DNA of 21,469 nucleotides. It comes from CAXBID01 sp963975495. GTDB taxonomy: Bacteria > Bacteroidota > Bacteroidia > Flavobacteriales > Flavobacteriaceae. The DNA lies in NCBI GenBank assembly GCA_963975495.1, contig CAXBID010000034.1, forward strand, positions 1 to 21,469, read 5' to 3'. Below are positions 1 through 6,743 of this stretch, piece after piece; the stretch's first letter is position 1, and every line of letters begins with the position of its first letter. A model generated the notes under the pieces. It ran no database searches. It had not been told where the DNA came from and saw nothing but the letters and a program-made list of their open reading frames with translations. Position numbers and translations under genes: made by a program.

Positions 1-135
1 AACTTTTATTTTTTTAATATTGAAGGCTTGCCTAATTTCCCAACGGAGTTTGTTAACCACCTGAAAGGAGGTCCAGTTTAGAGGTTTATCAATAAGTAAA
101 ACTTGTCCAGATAGATAATCTTCAGAAGTTGACAT
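1..135 (-). CDS. truB: tRNA pseudouridine(55) synthase TruB, N-terminal part (cut by window edge)
   Basis: Only the first 45 codons are present; the gene continues to the left of the window. The reverse strand reads MSTSEDYLSGQVLLIDKP and then LNWTSFQVVNKLR. This is the N-terminal signature of TruB (a hydrophobic strand, then the DKP-x-x-WTSF block), and the fragment ends in KIKKIKV just before where the GHAGTLDP catalytic block should begin. TruB makes pseudouridine at position 55 in the T-loop of tRNAs. The ATG at 135-133 lies 3 bases beyond the uppP stop codon, so the two genes are almost certainly co-transcribed and possibly translationally coupled. The catalytic aspartate is outside the window, so intactness cannot be judged. 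Confidence 0.86.
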   Translation of the reverse strand, partial: MSTSEDYLSGQVLLIDKPLNWTSFQVVNKLRWEIRQAFNIKKIKV

Positions 136-138
136 ATA

Positions 139-933
139 CTAATTAAAATAAGAAAAGGTAATAGCAATTAAGCCAACAATAACGCAGTAAATAGCAAAGT
201 AAGTAAGCTTGCTTTTTTTAACTAGTGCAATCATCCAAGTACAGGCAAATAACCCTGAAATAAACGCAGCAATAAACCCTATTGAAAGTGAAGTAAAATT
301 TGAGCTTTCATAAGTTAAATCGCCACTTATAACATCTTTCGCGATTTTCCCAAAAATTAGCGGAACAACCATTAAAAAAGAAAAACGAGCAGCTTTAGTT
401 TTATCGTTTCCTAATAATACAGAGGTTGAAATGGTAGCCCCCGAGCGTGAAATACCAGGCAACATGGCAATAGCTTGAGAAACGCCAATAACCAATGCAT
501 CAATAAATGTCACTTTTTTATCTGTGTCTTTTGATCTATCAGCAAGGTAAAGCAACAGCGCGGTTATAATAAGCATAAAACCAACAAGTTTAATGTTTCC
601 TCCAAATAACTCTGCAAATTGAGATTCGTAAGTGTATCCTATTACAACTGCAGGAATCATAGATAATGCAATTTTAGATATAAACTGTAAATCGTCATTC
701 CATTTAAATTTTAAAGATCCTTTTATCAGGGCTAAAATATCTTTTCTAAAAACCACAATAGTACTTAAAGCGGTTGCAAAATGTAACACCACTGTAAATA
801 GTAAACTTTCTTCAGGAATCGATTTGTCACCTAGAATAGCTTTTCCTAATTCTAAATGTCCACTAGAAGAAACAGGTAGAAATTCTGTAAGCCCTTGAAT
901 AACACCAAGAATAATTGAGTCTATTATATCCAT
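139..933 (-). CDS. uppP: undecaprenyl-diphosphatase UppP (BacA family)
   Basis: Integral membrane phosphatase that converts undecaprenyl diphosphate to undecaprenyl phosphate, recycling the lipid carrier for peptidoglycan and other envelope glycans. The 264 residues match the family length. Both signature blocks are present: QGLTEFLPVSSSGHLEL at about residues 13-29 with Glu17, and PGISRSGATIS at 159-169 with Arg163. The rest is mostly hydrophobic helices. The start at MDIIDSIILG is the usual one for flavobacterial homologues. It is followed 3 bases later by truB. Upstream, instead of the DUF3098 gene expected from flavobacterial synteny, there is a LacI regulator gene ending 47 bases away on the same strand. 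Read-through from lacI is possible, but a promoter-like sequence lies in that gap. Confidence 0.95.
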   Translation of the reverse strand: MDIIDSIILGVIQGLTEFLPVSSSGHLELGKAILGDKSIPEESLLFTVVLHFATALSTIVVFRKDILALIKGSLKFKWNDDLQFISKIALSMIPAVVIGYTYESQFAELFGGNIKLVGFMLIITALLLYLADRSKDTDKKVTFIDALVIGVSQAIAMLPGISRSGATISTSVLLGNDKTKAARFSFLMVVPLIFGKIAKDVISGDLTYESSNFTSLSIGFIAAFISGLFACTWMIALVKKSKLTYFAIYCVIVGLIAITFSYFN

Positions 934-937
934 GGCG

Positions 938-970
938 CAAAAATATTAAAATAGTGTTATGAAATGCAAA
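938..970 (-). promoter_or_regulatory. candidate uppP promoter (Bacteroidota -33/-7 type)
   Basis: On the minus strand, TTTG (970-967) is followed after 21 bases by TATTTTTG (945-938), a full match to the Bacteroidota TAnnTTTG -7 element at a suitable spacing. It lies in the 47-base gap between lacI and uppP. The -7 element ends only 4 bases before the uppP ATG, so a transcript from it would be leaderless or nearly so. The match is seen in the sequence; activity is inferred. Confidence 0.45.
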
Positions 971-980
971 AACTCTAATT

Positions 981-2006
981 TTATTTAGCTTTAAAGGTAG
1001 AGTCTCTAATAATTAGTGTCCCTTTTATCTCCACCATTTTATTAGTTATCGTTTCTGTCGCGCTTTCAATTTCTTCAATTAAGTATTTGGTAGCGGTCTC
1101 TCCAATTTTTTCACCAGGTTGATCAATGGTAGTTAGCATAGGTTCAATTATTGTAGAATTTGAAGAGTTACTAAAACCAACTACGGCAATATCTTCTGGG
1201 ATTTTAATATTGAATTTTTTTAGTGTTTTAATAACACCAATGGCGGCACTATCAGTAATAGCAAAAATAGCATCTGGCCGCTCTTTTATGCTTAGCAGAA
1301 TATTTGCCATTCTTTTTCCTTGTGTTAGTGAAATGTCATCAACACTAATAATAATTTTATCATCAACACCTATATGATGTTCCTTTAAGGCTCTTAAATA
1401 TCCAGCATATCTTTTTTCCGAAGTATATGAAAACGCTCTTTCTTTAATGATAGCGATTCTTTTTTTACCAATATTTATTAAATGCTCAACAGCATTGAAT
1501 GCTGCTTCTTCATCATTAATTGTAATTTGGGTACAAGGAATTTTATTAGATGCTTTATCAAATAATATTAATGGTATTTTATTTAGTATTGGCAAAATAT
1601 TATCAATATCTCGTGTCATTTTTGTAAGCGAAGCTAAAATACCATCAACACCAAATTGTATCATGGTGTTAAGCATTTCAGTTTGTTTTATTTCATCGTT
1701 ATTAGATTCTGAAATAATTACTCGATATCCTCTTGCGGAAGCTTCTTCTAAAATACCTCTAACCATGGTTGTTGTAAAATAGTGAGTTATATTTGGTACA
1801 ATAACTCCTATAATATTTGATTTATGTTTACTGAAGCCCTTAGCAAAAATATTAGGAACATAGTGCATAGATTGTGCTAATCGTTTAACCTTTTCTTTTG
1901 TTGGGTCACTTATATCCGGATGATCGTTTAATGCCCTTGAAACTGTTGAAATTGAGAGATTTAACTCTTGAGCTATTTTTTTTAGAGTTGTGACGCCTTT
2001 TTTCAT
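981..2006 (-). CDS. LacI-family transcriptional regulator
   Basis: A 341-residue LacI/PurR-type regulator of standard length. The N-terminal helix-turn-helix covers about residues 6-27 (TLKKIAQELNLSISTVSRAL), followed by the hinge region around 45-62 and a periplasmic-binding-protein-like effector domain starting at NIIGVIVPNI. It is divergent from the TonB receptor gene at 2140, and the 133-base gap carries a LacI-type double operator. The obvious role is control of the receptor-hydrolase-transporter-kinase locus and of itself. The effector cannot be read from sequence; if the locus handles glycosylglycerates, the inducer would be that compound or a breakdown product. Its stop codon lies 47 bases from uppP on the same strand, so lacI transcripts may run into uppP. 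Confidence 0.93.
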   Translation of the reverse strand: MKKGVTTLKKIAQELNLSISTVSRALNDHPDISDPTKEKVKRLAQSMHYVPNIFAKGFSKHKSNIIGVIVPNITHYFTTTMVRGILEEASARGYRVIISESNNDEIKQTEMLNTMIQFGVDGILASLTKMTRDIDNILPILNKIPLILFDKASNKIPCTQITINDEEAAFNAVEHLINIGKKRIAIIKERAFSYTSEKRYAGYLRALKEHHIGVDDKIIISVDDISLTQGKRMANILLSIKERPDAIFAITDSAAIGVIKTLKKFNIKIPEDIAVVGFSNSSNSTIIEPMLTTIDQPGEKIGETATKYLIEEIESATETITNKMVEIKGTLIIRDSTFKAK

Positions 2007-2033
2007 AATTCCTAAATGTTAAAATTTCAAATT

Positions 2034-2058
2034 GCAAACGTTTTCGCAAACGTTTGCG
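2034..2058. promoter_or_regulatory. double LacI-type operator in the lacI / receptor intergenic region
   Basis: A perfect 14-base palindrome CGCAAACGTTTGCG (2045-2058) overlaps an imperfect one, GCAAACGTTTTCGC (2034-2047). Their central CG steps are 12 bases apart. A central CG with AAACGTTT flanks is the classic LacI/PurR-family operator form. The pair lies 28-52 bases upstream of the lacI ATG and about 46-70 bases upstream of the receptor's -7 candidate. Binding by the adjacent LacI protein is inferred. Confidence 0.75.
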
Positions 2059-2066
2059 TACAAATA

Positions 2067-2082
2067 TGCTAATTTTTTAGCA
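2067..2082. repeat. short inverted repeat upstream of the receptor promoter
   Basis: TGCTAA-TTTT-TTAGCA forms a perfect 6-base inverted repeat, ending 21 bases upstream of the TAnnTTTG element at 2104, so it overlaps the expected -33 region. It may be a second regulator site or a chance AT-rich palindrome. Confidence 0.35.
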
Positions 2083-2103
2083 CTTTTTTTAAGCATTTGC
2101 AAA

Positions 2104-2111
2104 TACTTTTG
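2104..2111 (+). promoter_or_regulatory. candidate -7 element for the TonB-dependent receptor gene
   Basis: TACTTTTG matches the Bacteroidota TAnnTTTG -7 consensus and would give a leader of roughly 20 bases before the ATG at 2140. No good TTTG -33 element is seen at the usual distance; a run of T occupies that position. A weak -33 would fit a promoter needing an activator or derepression. Confidence 0.5.
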
Positions 2112-2139
2112 TTCTAATAATAACTAATTCTAAATAAAA

Positions 2140-4734
2140 ATGAAAAAAACTATTTTAACACTGTTATGCTTTTTCAGTATTGCTGCTATATTTTCGCAAA
2201 CTGAAATTACAGGAAATGTTAAGGACAATTCTGGCGTTCCCATTGCGGGAGCCAATGTTTTAATATTGGGAAGCTCAACTGGAGCTACAACCGATTTTGA
2301 TGGAAACTTTAGTTTTATGGCAAACTTGGAAGGCGCTCAAACCATTCAAGTGTCTTACTTAGGTTATGAAACGTTTGAGCAGTCTATTAATCTAGATGGA
2401 ACAGAAATTTCATTACAAATTATTTTAAAAGAAGGAGGAAATGAATTAGATGCTGTAGTTTTAACAGCAACTTCAACTACACGTTCTCAAAAGGAAACAC
2501 CTCTTTCAATAACCTCGTTTGGAGCGAAACAATTATCTCAAAAAGGCACAAGTAGTCAAGCAGATATATTGCGAAGTGTACCAGGTATCACAGCTGAAGG
2601 TGGTGGTGGCGAGGTTGCCTCAAACATTTTTGTTAGAGGATTGCCTTCTGGCGGTCAATACCAATTTAACCCACTTCAAATTGACGGAATGCCTGTGTTA
2701 AGTACATTCGGATTAAACTCATCAGCTCATGACGTTTATTTTAGAAACGATATTGGTATGCAAAGCCTTGAATTTGTGCGTGGTGGTTCATCTATCTTAT
2801 ATGGTGTTGGTTCGGTTGCTGGTATTATCAACTATACTAGTATAACAGGGAATGCCAAGCCTAAAAATATTCTTAGAACTGAAGTTGCTTCAAACTCTAG
2901 ATATAAGGCTGACTTTTTAACAAGTGGTCCACTTGGAGGAGAAGATTCTAAAACGTTTTATGCACTTTCTGGTTTTTACAGATATGATGAAGGGCCTTTA
3001 AAAACAGGATTACCTACAGAAGGTTTTCAATTAAGAGGTAATCTTAAGCATTTAACAGATAAAGGATCAATAACTTTTTCTGGACAATTTATAGATGATA
3101 ATGTACAGTTCTTTTTGCCTTACCCTTTGGAAGGCGGATCTCGTAATCGTCCTAATGGAAATGATGGAAACGAAATATTCACTTTGCAAACAGCAGCGGC
3201 TTCAGATATTTCATATTTAACCCCAGATGGAGTGTATCAATCACCTATTGAAGATGGTGTTGTTACTAAAGGTGGTTATTTCTTAACCAACTTTAAGCAC
3301 AGATTTTCTGATGATTTAAAATTAGATGCTAAATTGAGATATTCTCGTTACAAGCACCAATTCAACTTATTTTTGGATGGTAGTGGCGTAGGTGGAGCTA
3401 AAGCAGTTGAGACACAACAGGAGTATCTTGATGCTAGAGGACTTACAGGAGGCACATTTACGTATTTGAATGGACAACCACTTGCGTCGGATGCCTTATT
3501 ATTTGAAAACAGGATTTTAGATAGAAATAGACCTTTAACAGAGTTAATGGCAGATATTAAAGTGACTAAAACTAGTGGTAACCATAGTTTAACTTTTGGG
3601 TCTTTTATGTCTAGATCAAAAGCAGGAGACTTTAATGTAATTACCAATTATTTGGGAGAGTATAATAACAGACCTGATTTAGTGGAGTTGTCTGGGTATT
3701 CTATAAATGGCGTTACCAATAGAGGAACTGCCTACACTAATAGAAATATCAATAGTAATAAAGTAGCTGTGTTTGTAACCGATGAAATAAAATTAGATCG
3801 TTGGAATTTAGATATCGGCGTACGTTACGAAAGAGCTTCAGGCGATATCGAAAATGAAGGGACATCATCATATGTCGTTGATGATACGGGAATTGCAAAC
3901 TTAGATAATGTAACTTGGGGTAACGGAAGTTGGACCAGAGGACACGTTTCTGCAGATGATTTTGCTGTAGCATTAGCAGCATTATATAAAGTTAGTGACG
4001 ACTTAAGTGCATATGGTAACTTTTCCAGAGGGTATTTCTTTCCAGAATTAAGAGGAACTCAGTTTGATGGATTTGGTAATCCAAACTCCTATGATACTGA
4101 AAAAATTGTACAACAAGAGTTAGGTGTTAAATATGGAAAAAGTAAATTTTCTGGAACTCTAGCATTATATAACGTAAGTTTAAAAGATCGTAGAGCAATA
4201 AGTTTTGTAAATGCACCAGGCGGTGGATTTATAGAAGAGGTAGATACACAAGATACAAGAACTACTGGTATTGAAGGTACTTGGAAATGGGGCTTCGCTG
4301 AAAACTTTAACTTCTCAGGATCTGTGACATATCAAGATCATGAAATTAAAAAATCTACTGCTAATCCAGCAATAGAAGGTAATGAGTTAAGAAGACAGCC
4401 TAATTTTATATCCACATTTGCTGTGGATTATGATGATTCAAATTTCGATGCAGGTTTCAACTTTAATTACACAGGTAAAAAGTTTACAAATGATACCAAC
4501 TCAATTGAGTTAGATGCTATTGGCTTAGCGAATTTAAATTTGGGGTACACGTTCCCAGTTGGAGAGGGTGATGAATCATTAAGAATAGGTATGCAAGTAT
4601 TTAATTTATTTAATTCAGATGGTATTACTGAAGGATCTCCAAGACTTAATAACAGTCAAACAGAAGAGGAGTTCTTTGTTGGAAGACCAGTATTACCAAC
4701 TAGAGTGTTTTTTAATGCAACATTTAATTTTTAA
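2140..4734 (+). CDS. TonB-dependent outer-membrane receptor, CarboxypepD_reg-like N-terminus, no SusD partner
   Basis: 864 residues. A signal peptide is visible at 1-20 (Lys-Lys, hydrophobic core, cleavage near IFSQ). A carboxypeptidase-regulatory-like beta domain follows at about 22-100 (GVPIAGANVLI, TDFDGNFSF), then a plug domain at about 117-232 (TPLSITSFGAKQL, ILRSVPGI, NIFVRGLPSGGQYQF, LQIDGMPV). The rest is a 22-strand-type barrel ending in the aromatic C-terminus FFNATFNF. Such receptors use TonB-ExbBD energy to bring ligands across the outer membrane. No SusD-like lipoprotein gene follows, so this is a stand-alone receptor rather than a SusCD glycan pump, suiting a small ligand. It is first in the plus-strand operon and divergent from lacI. 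The substrate is not readable from sequence; siderophore-type receptors share this fold, but the context favours a sugar derivative. Confidence 0.92.
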   Translation: MKKTILTLLCFFSIAAIFSQTEITGNVKDNSGVPIAGANVLILGSSTGATTDFDGNFSFMANLEGAQTIQVSYLGYETFEQSINLDGTEISLQIILKEGGNELDAVVLTATSTTRSQKETPLSITSFGAKQLSQKGTSSQADILRSVPGITAEGGGGEVASNIFVRGLPSGGQYQFNPLQIDGMPVLSTFGLNSSAHDVYFRNDIGMQSLEFVRGGSSILYGVGSVAGIINYTSITGNAKPKNILRTEVASNSRYKADFLTSGPLGGEDSKTFYALSGFYRYDEGPLKTGLPTEGFQLRGNLKHLTDKGSITFSGQFIDDNVQFFLPYPLEGGSRNRPNGNDGNEIFTLQTAAASDISYLTPDGVYQSPIEDGVVTKGGYFLTNFKHRFSDDLKLDAKLRYSRYKHQFNLFLDGSGVGGAKAVETQQEYLDARGLTGGTFTYLNGQPLASDALLFENRILDRNRPLTELMADIKVTKTSGNHSLTFGSFMSRSKAGDFNVITNYLGEYNNRPDLVELSGYSINGVTNRGTAYTNRNINSNKVAVFVTDEIKLDRWNLDIGVRYERASGDIENEGTSSYVVDDTGIANLDNVTWGNGSWTRGHVSADDFAVALAALYKVSDDLSAYGNFSRGYFFPELRGTQFDGFGNPNSYDTEKIVQQELGVKYGKSKFSGTLALYNVSLKDRRAISFVNAPGGGFIEEVDTQDTRTTGIEGTWKWGFAENFNFSGSVTYQDHEIKKSTANPAIEGNELRRQPNFISTFAVDYDDSNFDAGFNFNYTGKKFTNDTNSIELDAIGLANLNLGYTFPVGEGDESLRIGMQVFNLFNSDGITEGSPRLNNSQTEEEFFVGRPVLPTRVFFNATFNF

Positions 4735-4763
4735 GTTTAATTGAGTAGTTTGATTAGTTAGCT

Positions 4764-4801
4764 CATCACTTACTGTTAAGTGTAAGTGGTGGGTTTTTTT
4801 T
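4764..4801 (+). terminator. intrinsic terminator or attenuator after the receptor gene
   Basis: CATCACTTAC (4764-4773) pairs with GTAAGTGGTG (4782-4791) in a 10-base stem with one G-T wobble and an 8-base loop. Two G and a run of eight T (4794-4801) follow. This is a textbook intrinsic terminator. It lies 16 bases before the start codon of the next same-strand gene, so it probably lets the receptor be made in excess over the downstream enzymes, or the hydrolase has its own start site. Confidence 0.75.
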
Positions 4802-4816
4802 AAAAGTATAAAAATC

Positions 4817-6127
4817 ATGAACATATTAAAAAACAAAGCTATTGACGTACTTAATGGCAATTGGAAAAATGATGTAGGTTTTAGTATTCCTTGCGCTAAC
4901 TTATATCCATTCCAATGGTTTTGGGACTCTGGGTTGATTGCTATAGGTTTTGCACATTTCGACATGGAAAAAGCGGAGCAAGAAATAATAACTTTGCTAG
5001 ATGCGCAATGGGGAAACGGCTTTATACCACATATTATTTTTCATACCGAGAGTGATTCATATTTCCCTGGACCAGATTTTCACCGCTCTGATTTACATCC
5101 CCAATCCTCAAAAAAATATAGATCAACAGGGATGACACAACCACCTGTTACAGGTTTTGTGTTAGAAGAGTTATACAGAATAAGCAAAGATAAAGCTGCA
5201 ACATTAAAATTTATAGCAGGTGTTATAGATAAGGTTTATTTTAATCATGAATACTTCTATAAAAACAGAGATCCACAAAATGAAGGGCTCGTATATATTT
5301 ATCATAATTGGGAGTCAGGTACAGACAATTCTCCTATTTGGGATGATATTTGGGCTACCATGAATCCTCCAGAATATACTTTTGAAAGAAGGGATACCAC
5401 ACATGTTGATGCAGCACAACGACCTTCTAAAAGAGAGTACGATCACTACTTACATATCATAGACATAGCAAAAGAACATAATTATAGCGATGCGAAAATA
5501 GCGAAACTTTCACCTTTCTTGGTACAAGATCCATTATTTAATGCCATGCTTATTAAATCTAGCCAAAGTCTTATAGAATTATATAAATTAATTGGTAATA
5601 ATGAAGAAAAGGTAAGCCAGCTTCAAACATGGAAAAACAAAAGTATATCTACTTTTAATGAAAAGCTTTTTGATGAAGAGTTAGGTGCTTATATTCATTA
5701 TGATTTGCGACACGAAAAGCCTTTAAGGTATGTGTCATCATCATCATTTTCGCCATTGTTTGCCAATATTCCAACTCAAGAAAGAGCAGAAGCTTTGGTA
5801 CAGACCATGATGGATAAATTCGGGAATGAAGACCAGTATTTATGTGCATCATTCGATCCTACTCATGAACGGTTCAATCCAAAAAAATATTGGCGAGGTC
5901 CTGTTTGGATAAACCTTAATTGGATGCTTTATAACGGGTTAAAGCAATACGGTTTTAATGATATTGCAGAACGTGTAAAGCAAGATACTATTGCCATTAT
6001 TAAGAAAAATGGTTTTTACGAATATTTTGATTCTAGAATAGAGATGCATGTTAACGGAAAAGCTGGCTATGGAGGTAATAATTTTTCTTGGAGTGCCGCA
6101 TTATTGATAGATTTACTTGAAAGCTAA
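4817..6127 (+). CDS. GH63-type glycoside hydrolase, probable mannosylglycerate / glucosylglycerate hydrolase
   Basis: 436 residues with no signal peptide, so cytoplasmic. It has the (alpha/alpha)6-barrel features of the GH63 mannosylglycerate-hydrolase-like group: WFWDSG at 34-39, ESGTDNSPIWD at 166-176, YWRGPVWINLNWML at 358-371, and a C-terminal GGNNFSWSAALLIDLL. Asp170 is a good candidate for the general acid; Glu402 or Glu409 could be the base, and I cannot choose between them. The length is close to characterised bacterial glucosylglycerate/mannosylglycerate hydrolases (about 430-450 residues) and much shorter than GH63 glucosidases. A glycerate kinase gene in the same run supports a product of hexose plus D-glycerate. 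Trehalase-like (GH37) or other short GH63 specificities remain possible. The family is firmer than the substrate. Confidence 0.8.
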   Translation: MNILKNKAIDVLNGNWKNDVGFSIPCANLYPFQWFWDSGLIAIGFAHFDMEKAEQEIITLLDAQWGNGFIPHIIFHTESDSYFPGPDFHRSDLHPQSSKKYRSTGMTQPPVTGFVLEELYRISKDKAATLKFIAGVIDKVYFNHEYFYKNRDPQNEGLVYIYHNWESGTDNSPIWDDIWATMNPPEYTFERRDTTHVDAAQRPSKREYDHYLHIIDIAKEHNYSDAKIAKLSPFLVQDPLFNAMLIKSSQSLIELYKLIGNNEEKVSQLQTWKNKSISTFNEKLFDEELGAYIHYDLRHEKPLRYVSSSSFSPLFANIPTQERAEALVQTMMDKFGNEDQYLCASFDPTHERFNPKKYWRGPVWINLNWMLYNGLKQYGFNDIAERVKQDTIAIIKKNGFYEYFDSRIEMHVNGKAGYGGNNFSWSAALLIDLLES

Positions 6128-6133
6128 ATTATT

Positions 6134-6739
6134 TTGTTTGAGTTTGATTATTCCGAAAATTATATTCTAGAGGATGACTTTGTAAAATTAAGCCCTTTAA
6201 ATATAGAACATGTTGAAGGCTTATTGGATATATCAAATGAATGGAATGTTTGGACATACTTTCTTGAAAAAGGAAATGGGCAAGAAAATTTAACAAACTA
6301 TGTGTTGTCAACTCTTAATAATCGGAAACTAAAAAAAGAATTTCCATTTGTTATTTTCGATAAAGTTAAAAATGAATATGCTGGAACAACAAGACTTTAT
6401 GATTATTTAACCGATTTAAAATCGATAAAACTTGGGCATACTTGGATTGGTGAAAAATTTAGAGGAACAGGTTTAAATATGCATTGTAAATATCTATTAC
6501 TTGAATTTGCTTTTGAAAAATTAGAAGTTGAACGAATTGGTTTTGGAGCGCATATAGATAATAAAAGAAGTATTGCAGCCATGAAAAAAATAGGCTGTAA
6601 AGAAGAAGGTGTATTACGAAATTTTATCCCATCACTTGATGGAAAAGGAAGAGCTCATGTTATTTTATTAAGTATTATTAAAGACGAATGGTTTAACACC
6701 ATTAAAAACGAATTACAACAAAAACTAACTAAAGCTTAA
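6134..6739 (+). CDS. GNAT-family N-acetyltransferase (RimJ/RimL type), TTG start
   Basis: 201 residues of the acetyltransferase_3 kind. The opening ENYILEDDFVKLSPL is typical of RimJ/RimL-like proteins. The acetyl-CoA pyrophosphate loop is FRGTGLN at about 109-115, and NKRSIAAMKKIGCKEEGVLR is the usual C-terminal strand-helix pair. There is no in-frame ATG before residue 116 and an in-frame stop lies just upstream (the hydrolase TAA), so translation must begin at the TTG at 6134 or a rarer codon. It begins 6 bases after the hydrolase stop and ends 4 bases before the symporter, so it belongs to the same transcript. The acetyl acceptor is unknown; nothing in the sequence ties it to sugar breakdown. 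Confidence 0.85.
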   Translation: MFEFDYSENYILEDDFVKLSPLNIEHVEGLLDISNEWNVWTYFLEKGNGQENLTNYVLSTLNNRKLKKEFPFVIFDKVKNEYAGTTRLYDYLTDLKSIKLGHTWIGEKFRGTGLNMHCKYLLLEFAFEKLEVERIGFGAHIDNKRSIAAMKKIGCKEEGVLRNFIPSLDGKGRAHVILLSIIKDEWFNTIKNELQQKLTKA

Positions 6740-6743
6740 AATT

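Noticed and set aside
1126..1782. Plus-strand ORFs antisense to lacI
   Set aside because: Shadow frames of a clear LacI gene; hydrophobic character arises from the reverse of its codons.
3348..3982. Minus-strand ORFs within the TonB receptor gene
   Set aside because: Shadows of a clear coding frame on the plus strand; no family resemblance.
4817..6127. Annotation of the hydrolase as periplasmic trehalase
   Set aside because: No signal peptide, shorter than GH37 trehalases, and the neighbouring glycerate kinase fits a glycerate-releasing enzyme better; kept only as an alternative.
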